The notes beneath the pieces are model-generated. The model worked only from the letters and a program-made list of their open reading frames with translations, had not been told where the DNA came from and searched no databases. This document shows, piece by piece, positions 1-8,827 of a DNA stretch of 36,463 bases; positions within the stretch are counted from its first letter, which is position 1, and each line of letters opens with the position of its first letter. Source of the stretch: a virus. Where the stretch lies: IMG/VR virus record IMGVR_UViG_3300021363_000015, positions 1 to 36,463 of that record, one strand, 5' to 3'. A program made the position numbers and the translations under genes.

Positions 1-132
1 AACCAAAAAATTCACCTGAGAATGGTATGAACCCTTATACATCGCAACAAGAAGACGGTTCGATGGATGATACGGTTTATAAAGCGGTAGCTAGGGCTAT
101 GGAAATGCAGAAAATGCAGGAACAAAAAGCCA
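1..132. repeat. Terminal direct repeat, left copy
   Basis: Bases 1-132 match bases 36332-36463 except at one position: base 6 is A here and 36337 is C. The last 126 bases are identical. The repeat lies inside one reading frame (scaffold), so it marks where a circular or circularly permuted molecule was opened, not a gene duplication. The mismatch changes a Gln codon (right copy) to Lys (left copy). An assembler overlap is the simplest cause; a true terminal redundancy is less likely at this length. Confidence 0.93.
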
Positions 133-560
133 AAGATCAAGAAAAGATGCAGCATGTATATAAAGCTCATGAGGATTTGAAAGACACTCTTGAAAAAGCA
201 TCAGATAAATATGAGGACTTTGACGATGTTGTTATGTCAAAAGATGCTCCTTATACAGATGCTATGCACAATGCAGCTTTGATGGTTCAAAATCCCGATG
301 ACACTCTATACCACCTTGGCAAAGATAAAGAAAAACTGAAGCGATTATCTGAACTCCACCCACTAGATCAAATGAAAGAAGTTATCAAGTTGTCTCAAGC
401 GTTGTCTATAGGGGATAACGGCAAACAAAGCAATTCAAGCAATGCCAAACCTCTAGGACAAGTTAAAAACAATCCGGTAACTCCTAACAATGTTAACGAA
501 GGAACATCTGTTGGCGAACTACGCAAACGGATGCGGGATGGCGGTAAGAGATGGGGTTAA
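1..560 (+). CDS. Scaffolding protein, C-terminal part (N-terminus at 36112)
   Basis: This is the continuation of the frame that opens at 36112; joined across the junction it gives a 259-residue protein. It is charged, low in hydrophobics and rich in Met, Gln, Lys and Glu, as expected of an internal scaffold that is lost from the procapsid. It ends in a basic segment (RKRMRDGGKRWG). P22 scaffold binds coat protein through a basic C-terminal helix-turn-helix, and this tail fits that role. Position between portal and coat protein is the P22 order. No sequence motif proves the function, so the call rests on gene order, size and composition. Confidence 0.75.
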   Translation, partial: PKNSPENGMNPYTSQQEDGSMDDTVYKAVARAMEMQKMQEQKAKDQEKMQHVYKAHEDLKDTLEKASDKYEDFDDVVMSKDAPYTDAMHNAALMVQNPDDTLYHLGKDKEKLKRLSELHPLDQMKEVIKLSQALSIGDNGKQSNSSNAKPLGQVKNNPVTPNNVNEGTSVGELRKRMRDGGKRWG

Positions 561-601
561 TCATTTCTTGCTAAAACATAAAATTATTGGAGTTTTTTAC
601 A

Positions 602-1767
602 ATGGCTAATCAATTTATTACTACGCAGTTAGTATCAAACACGGCATTGGCGATGTTCGCTAACAATGCTCCGTTTGTTATGACTGCTTCGCGCATCTAC
701 CAAGATGATTTCACCTCTTCTGGTTACAAAATAGGTGATACATTGCAGGTTCGTAGACAGAATAACTTTATTGTCGGTGATGGTGCTACAGCTACCCCGC
801 AAGACATTATCGAAACTGTTGAGAACGTTACTGTTGCGCATCAATATCACGCTTTGATCGTTTATTCATTCAACCAGCAATTCAAAATATTATTTCCCAA
901 ATGGAACGTGATATTAGTGCATCTGCTGAACAAGAGCTTTATTTCTTCACTGGCACAGCAGGAACTCCTATTAACAGCTATACAACTGTTGATTTGGCTG
1001 GCGCTAAGCTGATGGAACAATCTGTTAATATAAGCTCTGATGCTTACGTTGCCATGACTGTTCGCGATGGTTCTAGCTTAAAAGGCGCTCTATTGAACCA
1101 ATTCACGCCATTGCTTAACGAAGAAATCGTTCGCCAATCAGCTATTGGTCACTTGTCCTACTTTGACGTGTTCCAATCCCAAAACCTTGTACGACATATC
1201 GCGGGTGCTGGTCCAACCTTACATCCTGGTGATGCTCTGTTAGTCAATAATGCCGTGGGTTCTGGTAACATCATCGTTATGGATGGCGCAACGGCTTCTG
1301 TTGTTGGTTACTTCTTACCTGGTGATTTGATCTCTATTGCTGGAGTTCAAAGCGTTAACCCAATCTCAAGAGCGGGCACAGGTCAAGATATGCAGTTTGT
1401 TGTTACTGCTCCTGCTAACTCTGACGTCGGTGGTAACATCGTTGTTCAAGTCGCTCCAAGTATTATCAGCTCAACATCTTCACCTTTACAAAACGTTTCT
1501 AACCCTATTCCTAACAACGCAGTTGTGACCATGATCCCAAGCTATAACGTGAACGTTGCTTATCCTTCGAGAGCATTGGATATTGTGTGCCCACCATTGT
1601 ACAAGTTGCAAGTTCCTTACGCTTCTGTTGCGATTGACCCAGAAACTGGTTTGTCACTAGCTGTGACTCAAACCGGCGATATCTTGGGATATCAAAACTT
1701 TATGCGTTTAGATATATTGTGCGGCTTTAAATGGCATCCACAATATGCAACTAAACTTTTATCTTAA
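602..1767 (+). CDS. Major capsid (coat) protein, P22 gp5-like, with a frameshift near 880
   Basis: ATG at 602 follows a TTGGAG ribosome site. The first about 93 residues (MANQFITTQLV to YSFNQQ) are in one frame. The rest continues one base back (-1), as QNIISQMERDIS and on to the stop at 1767. Neither piece alone is a plausible coat protein; joined they give about 388 residues, a sensible size for this family (P22 gp5 is 430). The joint lies somewhere between about 841 and 900, most naturally near 881-883, where one missing base would restore the frame. No in-frame X XXY YYZ slippery heptamer is visible, so a sequence error or real mutation is likelier than programmed frameshifting. Scaffold lies upstream and small head genes downstream. 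Confidence 0.8.
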
Positions 1768-1783
1768 TAATTGAGGGCTTCTA

Positions 1784-1981
1784 ATGCTGACATGCATATA
1801 TCATCCAACCGACAACATGAGAGTTGTTGAAGATGTCGAAAGGGATAGATTAGTTGCATCAGGAGCCTGGTTTGATACACCAACCGAAGCTAAACAAATG
1901 AGGGCTGAATATGAGAGACGGATACGAGAAGGTGAAACCCCGAGAAAGCGTACGCGCCAACGAAAGGCAGAAGATGTTTGA
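1784..1981 (+). CDS. Small virion-operon protein, unknown function
   Basis: This 65-residue protein starts after a GAGGGC ribosome site, 16 bases after the coat gene. It opens with MLTCIYHPTDNMRVV and ends in a basic stretch (RKRTRQRKAED). Short genes with a similar opening often follow coat genes in P22-like phages, but I know of no assigned role. The stop overlaps the next start at 1974 by 8 bases, indicating translational coupling. Confidence 0.75.
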   Translation: MLTCIYHPTDNMRVVEDVERDRLVASGAWFDTPTEAKQMRAEYERRIREGETPRKRTRQRKAEDV

Positions 1982-2177
1982 AAATCATCATGGTAGCAAT
2001 AATGCTTTTGTAAGAGAACATGAAGCTATGACGGCTACAATGGGTGGTAAAGCTCCTAATCTGGAAGGTAGATTGATGAATTTCAATGCTGAGATGATGA
2101 ATACTGGAGAGCATGCTCAAGAGTTTGGTCGAAACCTTACTGCTGGGCTTGATAAGAAAGCTTTCCCAGTTAAATAG
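1974..2177 (+). CDS. Small virion-operon protein, unknown function
   Basis: The ATG at 1974 is preferred over an upstream start at 1911 because AAAGG lies just upstream and the overlap with the previous gene is then only 8 bases. The 67-residue product (MFENHHGSNNAFV...) has no cysteines, no membrane segment and no recognisable domain. Its place between coat and gp4-like genes suggests a head-completion or assembly role. That is inference only. Confidence 0.65.
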   Translation: MFENHHGSNNAFVREHEAMTATMGGKAPNLEGRLMNFNAEMMNTGEHAQEFGRNLTAGLDKKAFPVK

Positions 2178-2201
2178 TTGGTTATTGCGTAAGGGGATGT
2201 C

Positions 2202-2939
2202 ATGCCTCAGATCACACGGACGACAAACGATGCTATTATTGGCGCATTGTACCTGATTGGAGAGCTTGGAGTCGGTGAAACACCCGACAATTTCATGCTC
2301 TCAACAGGACTTGAAATCATCAATGAAATATTGGATGGTTTTGCAGCCGATAGTATTTACGTTCCATTTCTGACAACCATCAATTTTGTGATGACGGTTG
2401 GAAAGGATAAGTATAGCGTGTCGGATATCGTCCCCGCTGATATTAACGCAGATAGAATAGTTGATCTTTCATTTGCTAATTATACTGTTCAACCACAGGC
2501 ATCAGAGCCTATTGTTTATCCTATGAGGATTATCAATAAGGCTACCTACTATAATGTGGTTCGTTTACAGAACTTGTTAGCTAGACCTGGTTTTATATTT
2601 TTAGATAAGCAGGCTACAGAGAGCTTCCTAACAGTATATCCAGCTCCAGATCAGCCTTATCCTTGCAGCGTTCAATGTAAGGTTATGATTAATTCCCTTA
2701 CCGCAAACCAAGATTTAACAGATTTACCACCCTTTTATTATGGATTTTTCAAATATGCAATAGGTCGTGAATTTCGGTCTTATTATCCTTCTGCTAATTG
2801 GAATGAGACAGCCGAAGAGAAGTATCAGGACTATATAAGCACATTGAAGAACGCTAATGAAACTGATGTAACAATCAGACCATCGGTTACTATGACGGCT
2901 CCCGAACCGTTCTACTGGCCAAACATATTGGATTACTAA
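2202..2939 (+). CDS. Head completion / tail accessory factor, P22 gp4-like
   Basis: The 245-residue protein begins after AAGGGG. Its helical N-terminus (residues 1-60: NDAIIGALYLIGELGVGETP...LEIINEILDGFAAD) is the form seen in phage adaptor proteins of the gp4 type, which dock under the portal ring and seal packaged DNA. A later segment with FKYAIGREFRSYY and a conserved Tyr/Trp-rich end fits. The next gene is gp10-like, as in P22, where gp4 and gp10 act in succession. Family-level identity is inferred from sequence style and order. Confidence 0.7.
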   Translation: MPQITRTTNDAIIGALYLIGELGVGETPDNFMLSTGLEIINEILDGFAADSIYVPFLTTINFVMTVGKDKYSVSDIVPADINADRIVDLSFANYTVQPQASEPIVYPMRIINKATYYNVVRLQNLLARPGFIFLDKQATESFLTVYPAPDQPYPCSVQCKVMINSLTANQDLTDLPPFYYGFFKYAIGREFRSYYPSANWNETAEEKYQDYISTLKNANETDVTIRPSVTMTAPEPFYWPNILDY

Positions 2940-2949
2940 GGAATATAAT

Positions 2950-4969
2950 GTGGCTGTTGCTGATTACGACATTGTTGGCTCTTATAATAATCAGCGCTAT
3001 ACCCCTATAGATGCTGAAAGAACTATTAATATGTTCGAATATCTCGATGGTAGAGATAAGAAGCCCAAGACACTTATTCCAACCTCTGGATTAATCAACC
3101 AACATAAAGTATTTTTCAATTCATTTCTTGGTTTGCCTGCGTCAGGAGCATTCAGAGCTGAATTTACATTCAAAGATAGCACTTACTGTGTAATAGGAAC
3201 TGGAGTTTACAAACTAACTGGACCAACTCTTGTGGTTAGTTTTTTGGGTGATATAGGCGGTACTGGCGTTGGTTTTGTAGGTGTATCAGGTTATATTCGT
3301 GGATGGGACAAAGGGATGGATATATGACACTTTGGCATCGACTTTTGTTCAAATTACTGATCCTAACTTTCCTACTCGTCCTCTTGATGTTACTTACCTA
3401 GACGGATTTTTTGTCGTAGTTAATGGTTTAACCAACAATTTTCAGCTATCTGAGTTCAACCAAGGTTTGATCTGGGGTCCTGGATCAGATGTTGTAGCAT
3501 GGGCTAATGGATCTGCTAATTTAACTATCACAGGTATTCACACGGAATATCCTGTTAATACACGAGTTACTTTCAATACTCCAGGTGTTGTTCCAACTCC
3601 TTTGGTAGCTGGAACAACTTACTTTGTTGTGTCAGTCGTTATTGGCGTTAATACTGTTATTCAAGTTTCTGCTACGCTTGGCGGAACAGCTATTGTGATA
3701 ACCCAAGCTGGAGCTGGTACAACCACCATGAGCAATAATGGTGAATTACAACTAGGATCTATGACTAGTCACCCTGGAACGGTGGTAGGATGCAGGACGT
3801 TACATAGACGATTATTTTTGTTTAGTCAAAATTACATTGAAGTGTGGGAGAATGCTGGATTAGGGTCAACTCTACCCTTTAGGCGCACTAATTCATTGCT
3901 TATTGAGTATGGAACTCCATCAGTTGCTAGCATTCGTGTCGGATTTGATATGATGTTTTTCCTTTCTCAAGACAAGGACGGTCAAGGTTCTGTGATGATG
4001 ATCATGGGTGCTCAAGCTATTCCTGTGAGCATTAGATCATTAGATTTTGAATTATCACAGTTTGCATCTAATGACGCTGTAAGTGATGCAACTGGCATAT
4101 TAATTAAAGAGAATGGATTAATATTCTATCGATTGAATTTTACCAAAGCGAATAGAACCTTTGTGTATAATGTGAACATGTCTGACCCAGAGAAAGAATC
4201 TGAAAGAAGATGGCATGAAGAACAAAACATTCATGGTTCACGTCATCCAGCTCAAACTCATGCTTATATTAATGGAAATAATTACTACGGTGATTATTTA
4301 AACCCCATTTTGTACAAGGTTGATTCTAATGAAACAACCAATGCAGGGGAGGCAATTCCTAGGATTAGAATAGGAAAAGGAGTCGTTCCTGATGGTTACA
4401 ATCGCATAAGAGTAGACAGATTTCAGCTTGATCTACTTCAAGGTCAAGCATTAACTACATCGGTTGTAATACCGTTTGTAGCTACTGACGTGAACATAGG
4501 ATTTAATTATATAGAAATACCTGACACAAGCGAATTTGTATTAGGTTCCACAGCTATATTCTCAACATTGAATACCTTACCATCTCCTTTGATTGCTGGA
4601 ACTGTTTATTATATAATCATTATATCTCCAACAAAAATACAATTAGCTGATACTTATACACACGCTGCTCAAGGGGTATTTATAAACTTGACTACCACTG
4701 GAACAGCGCCTAATTCGGTTAATATAATAACTCCAGTTCCTTATAGCCCTACCGTATTTGTGTCCATATCAAAAGATGGTGGTCAAACTTATGGTAATAA
4801 ACTTCTAGCTCCAATGGGAAAGATAGGAGAAAGATCATTTAGGACAGTATTGAGAAAGTTAGGCACAATACCAAGAGGTCAGGCATTCGTGCCTAAAATA
4901 GAATTTTACAACCAAGTTCCATTCGTTCTAATGGGTGGAGCTTGGTATGCAGAAATAATGCCGGAGTAA
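2950..4969 (+). CDS. Packaged-DNA stabilisation protein, P22 gp10-like, with a frameshift near 3281-3327
   Basis: Translation probably starts at GTG 2950 after AAGGAA. One frame runs to a stop at 3325-3327. The continuation (YQVIFVDGTKGWIYD...) is one base forward (+1) and runs to 4969; that frame has a stop at 3278-3280, so the shift must lie after it. Together about 672 residues result, larger than P22 gp10 (472). Two inserted segments of about 60-80 residues share the pattern PTPLVAGTTYFVV / PSPLIAGTVYYIII followed by a beta-rich stretch, which accounts for much of the extra length. The N-terminus (ERTINMFEY, then LIPTSGL) and the end (GGAWYAEIMPE) fit the family. It would extend the tail below the gp4-like adaptor. 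The break is either a sequence error or a real mutation. Confidence 0.75.
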
Positions 4970-4971
4970 AT

Positions 4972-5277
4972 ATGGCTACAGACTTTGATATTTTTCCAGT
5001 ATATGACCCATTAACACTTGATGGTGATTACATGAGTGATAGCTGGATATTATCTATGTCTACGTTCATTCAGACATTGCAGGATTATTTGAGTCAATAT
5101 GGTGACTTTATTCCAAGGCTAACAACTGACCAGAGAAATGAAATAAATACTCCACAGGAAGGTCAATTGATATACAATACAAATATTATTAGTACTCCTA
5201 CGCGTACAGGTGGCTTGCAAGTTTGGCAAGTTAAAGCAGATGTCGGTGCTTGGCGAACTATTACGACCACACCATAA
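4972..5277 (+). CDS. Small virion-operon protein, unknown function
   Basis: ATG 4972 follows CCGGAG and lies directly behind the gp10-like stop (4967-4969). The 101-residue product is acidic and aromatic at its start (MATDFDIFPVYDPL) and contains SQYGDFIPRLTTDQRNEI and GQLIYNT, a pattern common in small tail-associated phage proteins that precede fibres. No catalytic motif is seen. Probable virion or assembly protein by position. Confidence 0.65.
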   Translation: MATDFDIFPVYDPLTLDGDYMSDSWILSMSTFIQTLQDYLSQYGDFIPRLTTDQRNEINTPQEGQLIYNTNIISTPTRTGGLQVWQVKADVGAWRTITTTP

Positions 5278-5290
5278 AGAGGATATGAAG

Positions 5291-5917
5291 ATGGCTTTTG
5301 ATTTTAGTAAATTCATGAGTGGTGGTGGAGCAGGCGGTCTAGGTAGTATTTTTGGCGGTCTTTTTGGTAAAGATCCATATAAAAATGCTGGAAAGGAATA
5401 TGAAAGAGGCGCTGATCGAGCAGCCAGTTATCAAAATCCTTTTTATCAAGCGGGTACTGGAGCAATGGGAGACTTTCAAAATTACCTAAAAGGTATGAAA
5501 GATCCATCTGAGTTCCTAAATAATCTGATGAAAAACTACAAAGAATCGGATTACACAAAAAATCTTCAAAATGAATCTGAGAGATCAGGTATCAATGCTG
5601 CCAGTGCATCAGGATTAATGGGAAGTACCCCATTCCTTAAGCAACAACAAAAGAATGCTGGAGAAATAGCGTCAGGAGGAATGAATGATTGGCTTAAGCA
5701 AGCATTAGGCATTAACTCAGAGTATGGTGGTGGATTAGAAAAACTTATGGGCATGGGTCAGCAATCTGGAAATAAACTAAGTGATATATTTAGTCAACTT
5801 GGTGAAAACAAGGCTGGAATGTCATATGGATCTGATATGAATAAGAACAAACAGATGCAAGACTTTTTCAGTGGATTGATGAGCTTGTTTGGATCGTTTG
5901 CAGGAATGGGAGGTTAA
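5291..5917 (+). CDS. Probable DNA ejection (internal virion) protein 1
   Basis: ATG 5291 is chosen because AAGAGG lies 8 bases upstream; ATG 5285 would be too close. The 209-residue protein is very rich in Gly and Ala (SGGGAGGLGSIFGGLFG near the start, SGLMSLFGSFAGMGG at the end) with glycine-spaced helices that could insert in membranes. It is first of three consecutive genes in the place of the P22 ejection genes 7, 20 and 16. The assignment is by composition and order. Confidence 0.6.
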   Translation: MAFDFSKFMSGGGAGGLGSIFGGLFGKDPYKNAGKEYERGADRAASYQNPFYQAGTGAMGDFQNYLKGMKDPSEFLNNLMKNYKESDYTKNLQNESERSGINAASASGLMGSTPFLKQQQKNAGEIASGGMNDWLKQALGINSEYGGGLEKLMGMGQQSGNKLSDIFSQLGENKAGMSYGSDMNKNKQMQDFFSGLMSLFGSFAGMGG

Positions 5918-5918
5918 T

Positions 5919-7070
5919 ATGGCAATCCCATTACCTAATTATGAATCTCTAGGAGAGATGATACAAAATAGCTTGGCTAAACACCAAGAAGGTAGGTTGC
6001 GTGAAGAGCAGATTAAGAATGCTTTGATCAAAAATAGATATGCTGAACCAGAAGCTAAAGCTGCTTTAGAAAAATCTCAATTGGCTAATAAATTATATGA
6101 GACATCTACTAACGCAGATATTGCCAGCAAAACAGCTAATGCTAATAGAATGAATTTTAACTTACAGAATCCTTTATATGGTCAGCCAGGAATGGCAGGT
6201 CAAATAGGAGCTGCTGAGTTATTACGTCAAAATCCAAGCTTGGCTAAAGACCCAAACGCATTGAAGATGTTGGAAAGATCCATGCAAGCTGGATTAGGTG
6301 GAAGAGAATCTCAGAGTGCATTGCAGACCAAACAAGCTGCTGGATATGACTTCAATAGCTTACCTGTGAGCACAAAAGAATATGTGTTAGCTCAAGCAGC
6401 AGGCATGGGAATCTACCCTGATGACGCTAGGAAAATGCTTACTTCGGGTAAGTCTTTGTCTGATATAGCCTTGGAAAAAGGATTTGATCCTAATGAATTA
6501 CCAGAGCCAATTTATCCTTTGACTAAAGCCGGTCAAACCCAGTTGAAACAACGTAAAGCTGCTATATCAGAATTAAATAAACTTGGGACAACAATATCAA
6601 GCTGGGCTGGTCCTTACAGTCAACAGATAGCCGGGTACTCTCCTTTACAGGTTAAAGATGCTTTGACTGGTAAAAACAAAGATCAGCAAGCTAAGTTTTT
6701 AGCAGCTAGAATGTTAGCTCCTGAACAAGCAGCAATAAGAATTAAGGCTATGGGTGGAAACGTAGGTATTGAAGCTATTCGAGAAATGACTGATAAATCT
6801 ATGATGAACGGTCATGCATTGCAAGCTTTAGTTAAGCCAGATGTTTTTATCAAAGCGAATGAACTTGTTGAAGAAGCAATTAAAGATGCGGTTAACGCAG
6901 CTAATAAAGAAGCTACAAAATCCATTGGAAGCGCTAAGAAAACAGGTGGTAATTTGATAGCTGAAGCTGCTTCTGTCACTCCTTCACCTAAAGAAGACTT
7001 GGTTCAGCCAAGATTTCCTAAAAATGCAAAAGTAATGACTTACAATTCCAAAACAGGGAGATTGGAATAA
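5919..7070 (+). CDS. Probable DNA ejection protein 2
   Basis: ATG 5919 follows GGGAGG at the end of the previous gene, one base after its stop. The 383-residue product is mostly predicted helix. The first 90 residues are rich in Ala, Lys, Glu and Asn (EEQIKNALIKNRYAEPEAKA) with a coiled-coil look; a Gln/Ala-rich middle follows, and the end is basic. There is no enzyme motif. In P22-like phages the middle ejection protein is of this style and enters the cell with the DNA. The stop overlaps the next start by one base (TAATG). Confidence 0.6.
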   Translation: MAIPLPNYESLGEMIQNSLAKHQEGRLREEQIKNALIKNRYAEPEAKAALEKSQLANKLYETSTNADIASKTANANRMNFNLQNPLYGQPGMAGQIGAAELLRQNPSLAKDPNALKMLERSMQAGLGGRESQSALQTKQAAGYDFNSLPVSTKEYVLAQAAGMGIYPDDARKMLTSGKSLSDIALEKGFDPNELPEPIYPLTKAGQTQLKQRKAAISELNKLGTTISSWAGPYSQQIAGYSPLQVKDALTGKNKDQQAKFLAARMLAPEQAAIRIKAMGGNVGIEAIREMTDKSMMNGHALQALVKPDVFIKANELVEEAIKDAVNAANKEATKSIGSAKKTGGNLIAEAASVTPSPKEDLVQPRFPKNAKVMTYNSKTGRLE

Positions 7071-8827
7071 TGGCTAAATTAGTCAATTTGCCAAATGGAA
7101 GTCAGGGTAGTTTCCCAGATGATATGGATTGGGAACAGATAGAAGCTGTCGTTCAAAAACAGTTTCCTATGGAAAAATCTATTCCTAAACAAAGAAAAGA
7201 TGAAAATTTATTACAAAAAGCAGGTTCATTTGCTAGGAAAAATATAAATGAACCTTTAGAAAATTTATTAAATTTACCTGAGAATTCTCAACAAGCTTTA
7301 AATATTGGAGCTGGAGCAGCGCAAGGAATAGCAAATACTGGAGCAGCAGTCAGGAATTTAACTGCTAAAGCTGCTAATTTATTGCCTGGTGTTAATATTC
7401 CAATGGTTAAATCTGTTGACATTGCTCCTAACAATGTAAACTCGTTAATTGGTCAGTTTGGTGGATCAATGCTTAGTGGTGGAGCTGTTGCAAAAGGTGC
7501 AGAGCGTGCAATGGAGATTCCTAAGCATATTCAAAGCATCCCCACTATTGCCAATGCTATAAATAAGATTAAGGGAAGCTTAGGAAAATCTTCAAATTCC
7601 ATTAATAAGATAATGAAGTTCACCAAAGATATTGGAAAGAACGCTATTGCCGGTGCTGCTGTTAATCCTGAAGATCAAGGGTTAGGGGCATTATTTGGTG
7701 GTGGTGGTGCTGCTGCTGGTAAAGCTATTGGTGCTTCTGCTCCTGCTATTGGTAAGAAATTAGGTATTGGAGAGAAGCCAGGACGTGAGACACTTGAGCA
7801 TCTTCAATATAATGATGTTGGTCCATCCGTTGAAGCAGCTAAGAGACTTCAAACACCATTGAGACCTTCTGAAGCATCTAAAAATCCTTATATTGGCGGT
7901 CAAGAAGGTAGATATACGCGCACCAGTGAAGCTGCTTATGAGAACGTAAATCAAGGCATGGAGCGTCAAAAGTCAGAGAAGAAGGCCATTAACAAGCTTT
8001 TAACCACTATTTATGATAAATCAACCGCTTCCAAAAATAAGATAAGCAATCTTTATCAACAAGCTTATAAGTGGAACCTTAAACCTAAAGTTATTGATAA
8101 ACTCAAGTCCGATCCATTGATTGCTGAAGCATTTGATACTGTAGCCACTGATAAAGCTTGGCTAAGAAAAATGAAGGGTGCTCCAGAAAACAATTATGCT
8201 TATTTGGATAAAGTCAGAAAAGCTATGGGAGACCAAGAAAATAAATTGATGAGAGCTGGTGAAAAATCTAAGGCTGCTGAATATACAGACGCTAGAAATT
8301 CATTAGTTAAGATCATGGATAAATCAGCTCCTGTTTATGCTAAAGCAAGAGCTGAAGCTCAAAGAAGTATTGTTAGGTCTACCATTGAGAAGAAGCTCAA
8401 GAAAGAAGAGATTCGTGGTTCTGAGTTCTTCAAAAAGATTATTGAAAATGACCAAGAATATAACAAAACATTATCCTCATTGAAGAATGTTCCAGAAGCT
8501 CAATCTCAATTGAGAGACATGAAAGATGCTTGGCATAGCCTGATTAACGTTGAGAAACCTTCAACATCCTCTTATCAATCAGAGAAAGGATTGAATCAAG
8601 CTAGAGGATCATTACAGAAGATAATGGAAGTTTATAATTCCATGTTTGGCAAGAAAAAGAATATTGAATCAGTAAAATTTGTCAGAAACATGGATCAATG
8701 GACAAAAGAATTACAGCAAGCTAGGGCTTCCGGAAGCAAAACTAGAACAGAATCTGTACTGTCTGATATACTAGGAAAAGCATTTTCCAGTGGATTAAAC
8801 GTCACTAAAGAAGGTTTAAAAGAATGA
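7070..8827 (+). CDS. Probable DNA ejection protein 3
   Basis: The 585-residue product begins MAKLVNLPNGSQGSFPDDMDWEQIEAVV, an opening seen in large ejection proteins. Residues about 90-245 are Gly/Ala-rich (IGAGAAQGIANTGAAV, LFGGGGAAAGKAIGASAPAIGKKLG) and could cross the inner membrane. The C-terminal half is basic, helical and repetitive in Lys and Glu. No peptidoglycan-hydrolase motif is evident. It shares ATGA with the next gene. Role: forming the channel for DNA entry, by analogy with P22 gp16/gp20. Confidence 0.6.
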   Translation: MAKLVNLPNGSQGSFPDDMDWEQIEAVVQKQFPMEKSIPKQRKDENLLQKAGSFARKNINEPLENLLNLPENSQQALNIGAGAAQGIANTGAAVRNLTAKAANLLPGVNIPMVKSVDIAPNNVNSLIGQFGGSMLSGGAVAKGAERAMEIPKHIQSIPTIANAINKIKGSLGKSSNSINKIMKFTKDIGKNAIAGAAVNPEDQGLGALFGGGGAAAGKAIGASAPAIGKKLGIGEKPGRETLEHLQYNDVGPSVEAAKRLQTPLRPSEASKNPYIGGQEGRYTRTSEAAYENVNQGMERQKSEKKAINKLLTTIYDKSTASKNKISNLYQQAYKWNLKPKVIDKLKSDPLIAEAFDTVATDKAWLRKMKGAPENNYAYLDKVRKAMGDQENKLMRAGEKSKAAEYTDARNSLVKIMDKSAPVYAKARAEAQRSIVRSTIEKKLKKEEIRGSEFFKKIIENDQEYNKTLSSLKNVPEAQSQLRDMKDAWHSLINVEKPSTSSYQSEKGLNQARGSLQKIMEVYNSMFGKKKNIESVKFVRNMDQWTKELQQARASGSKTRTESVLSDILGKAFSSGLNVTKEGLKE

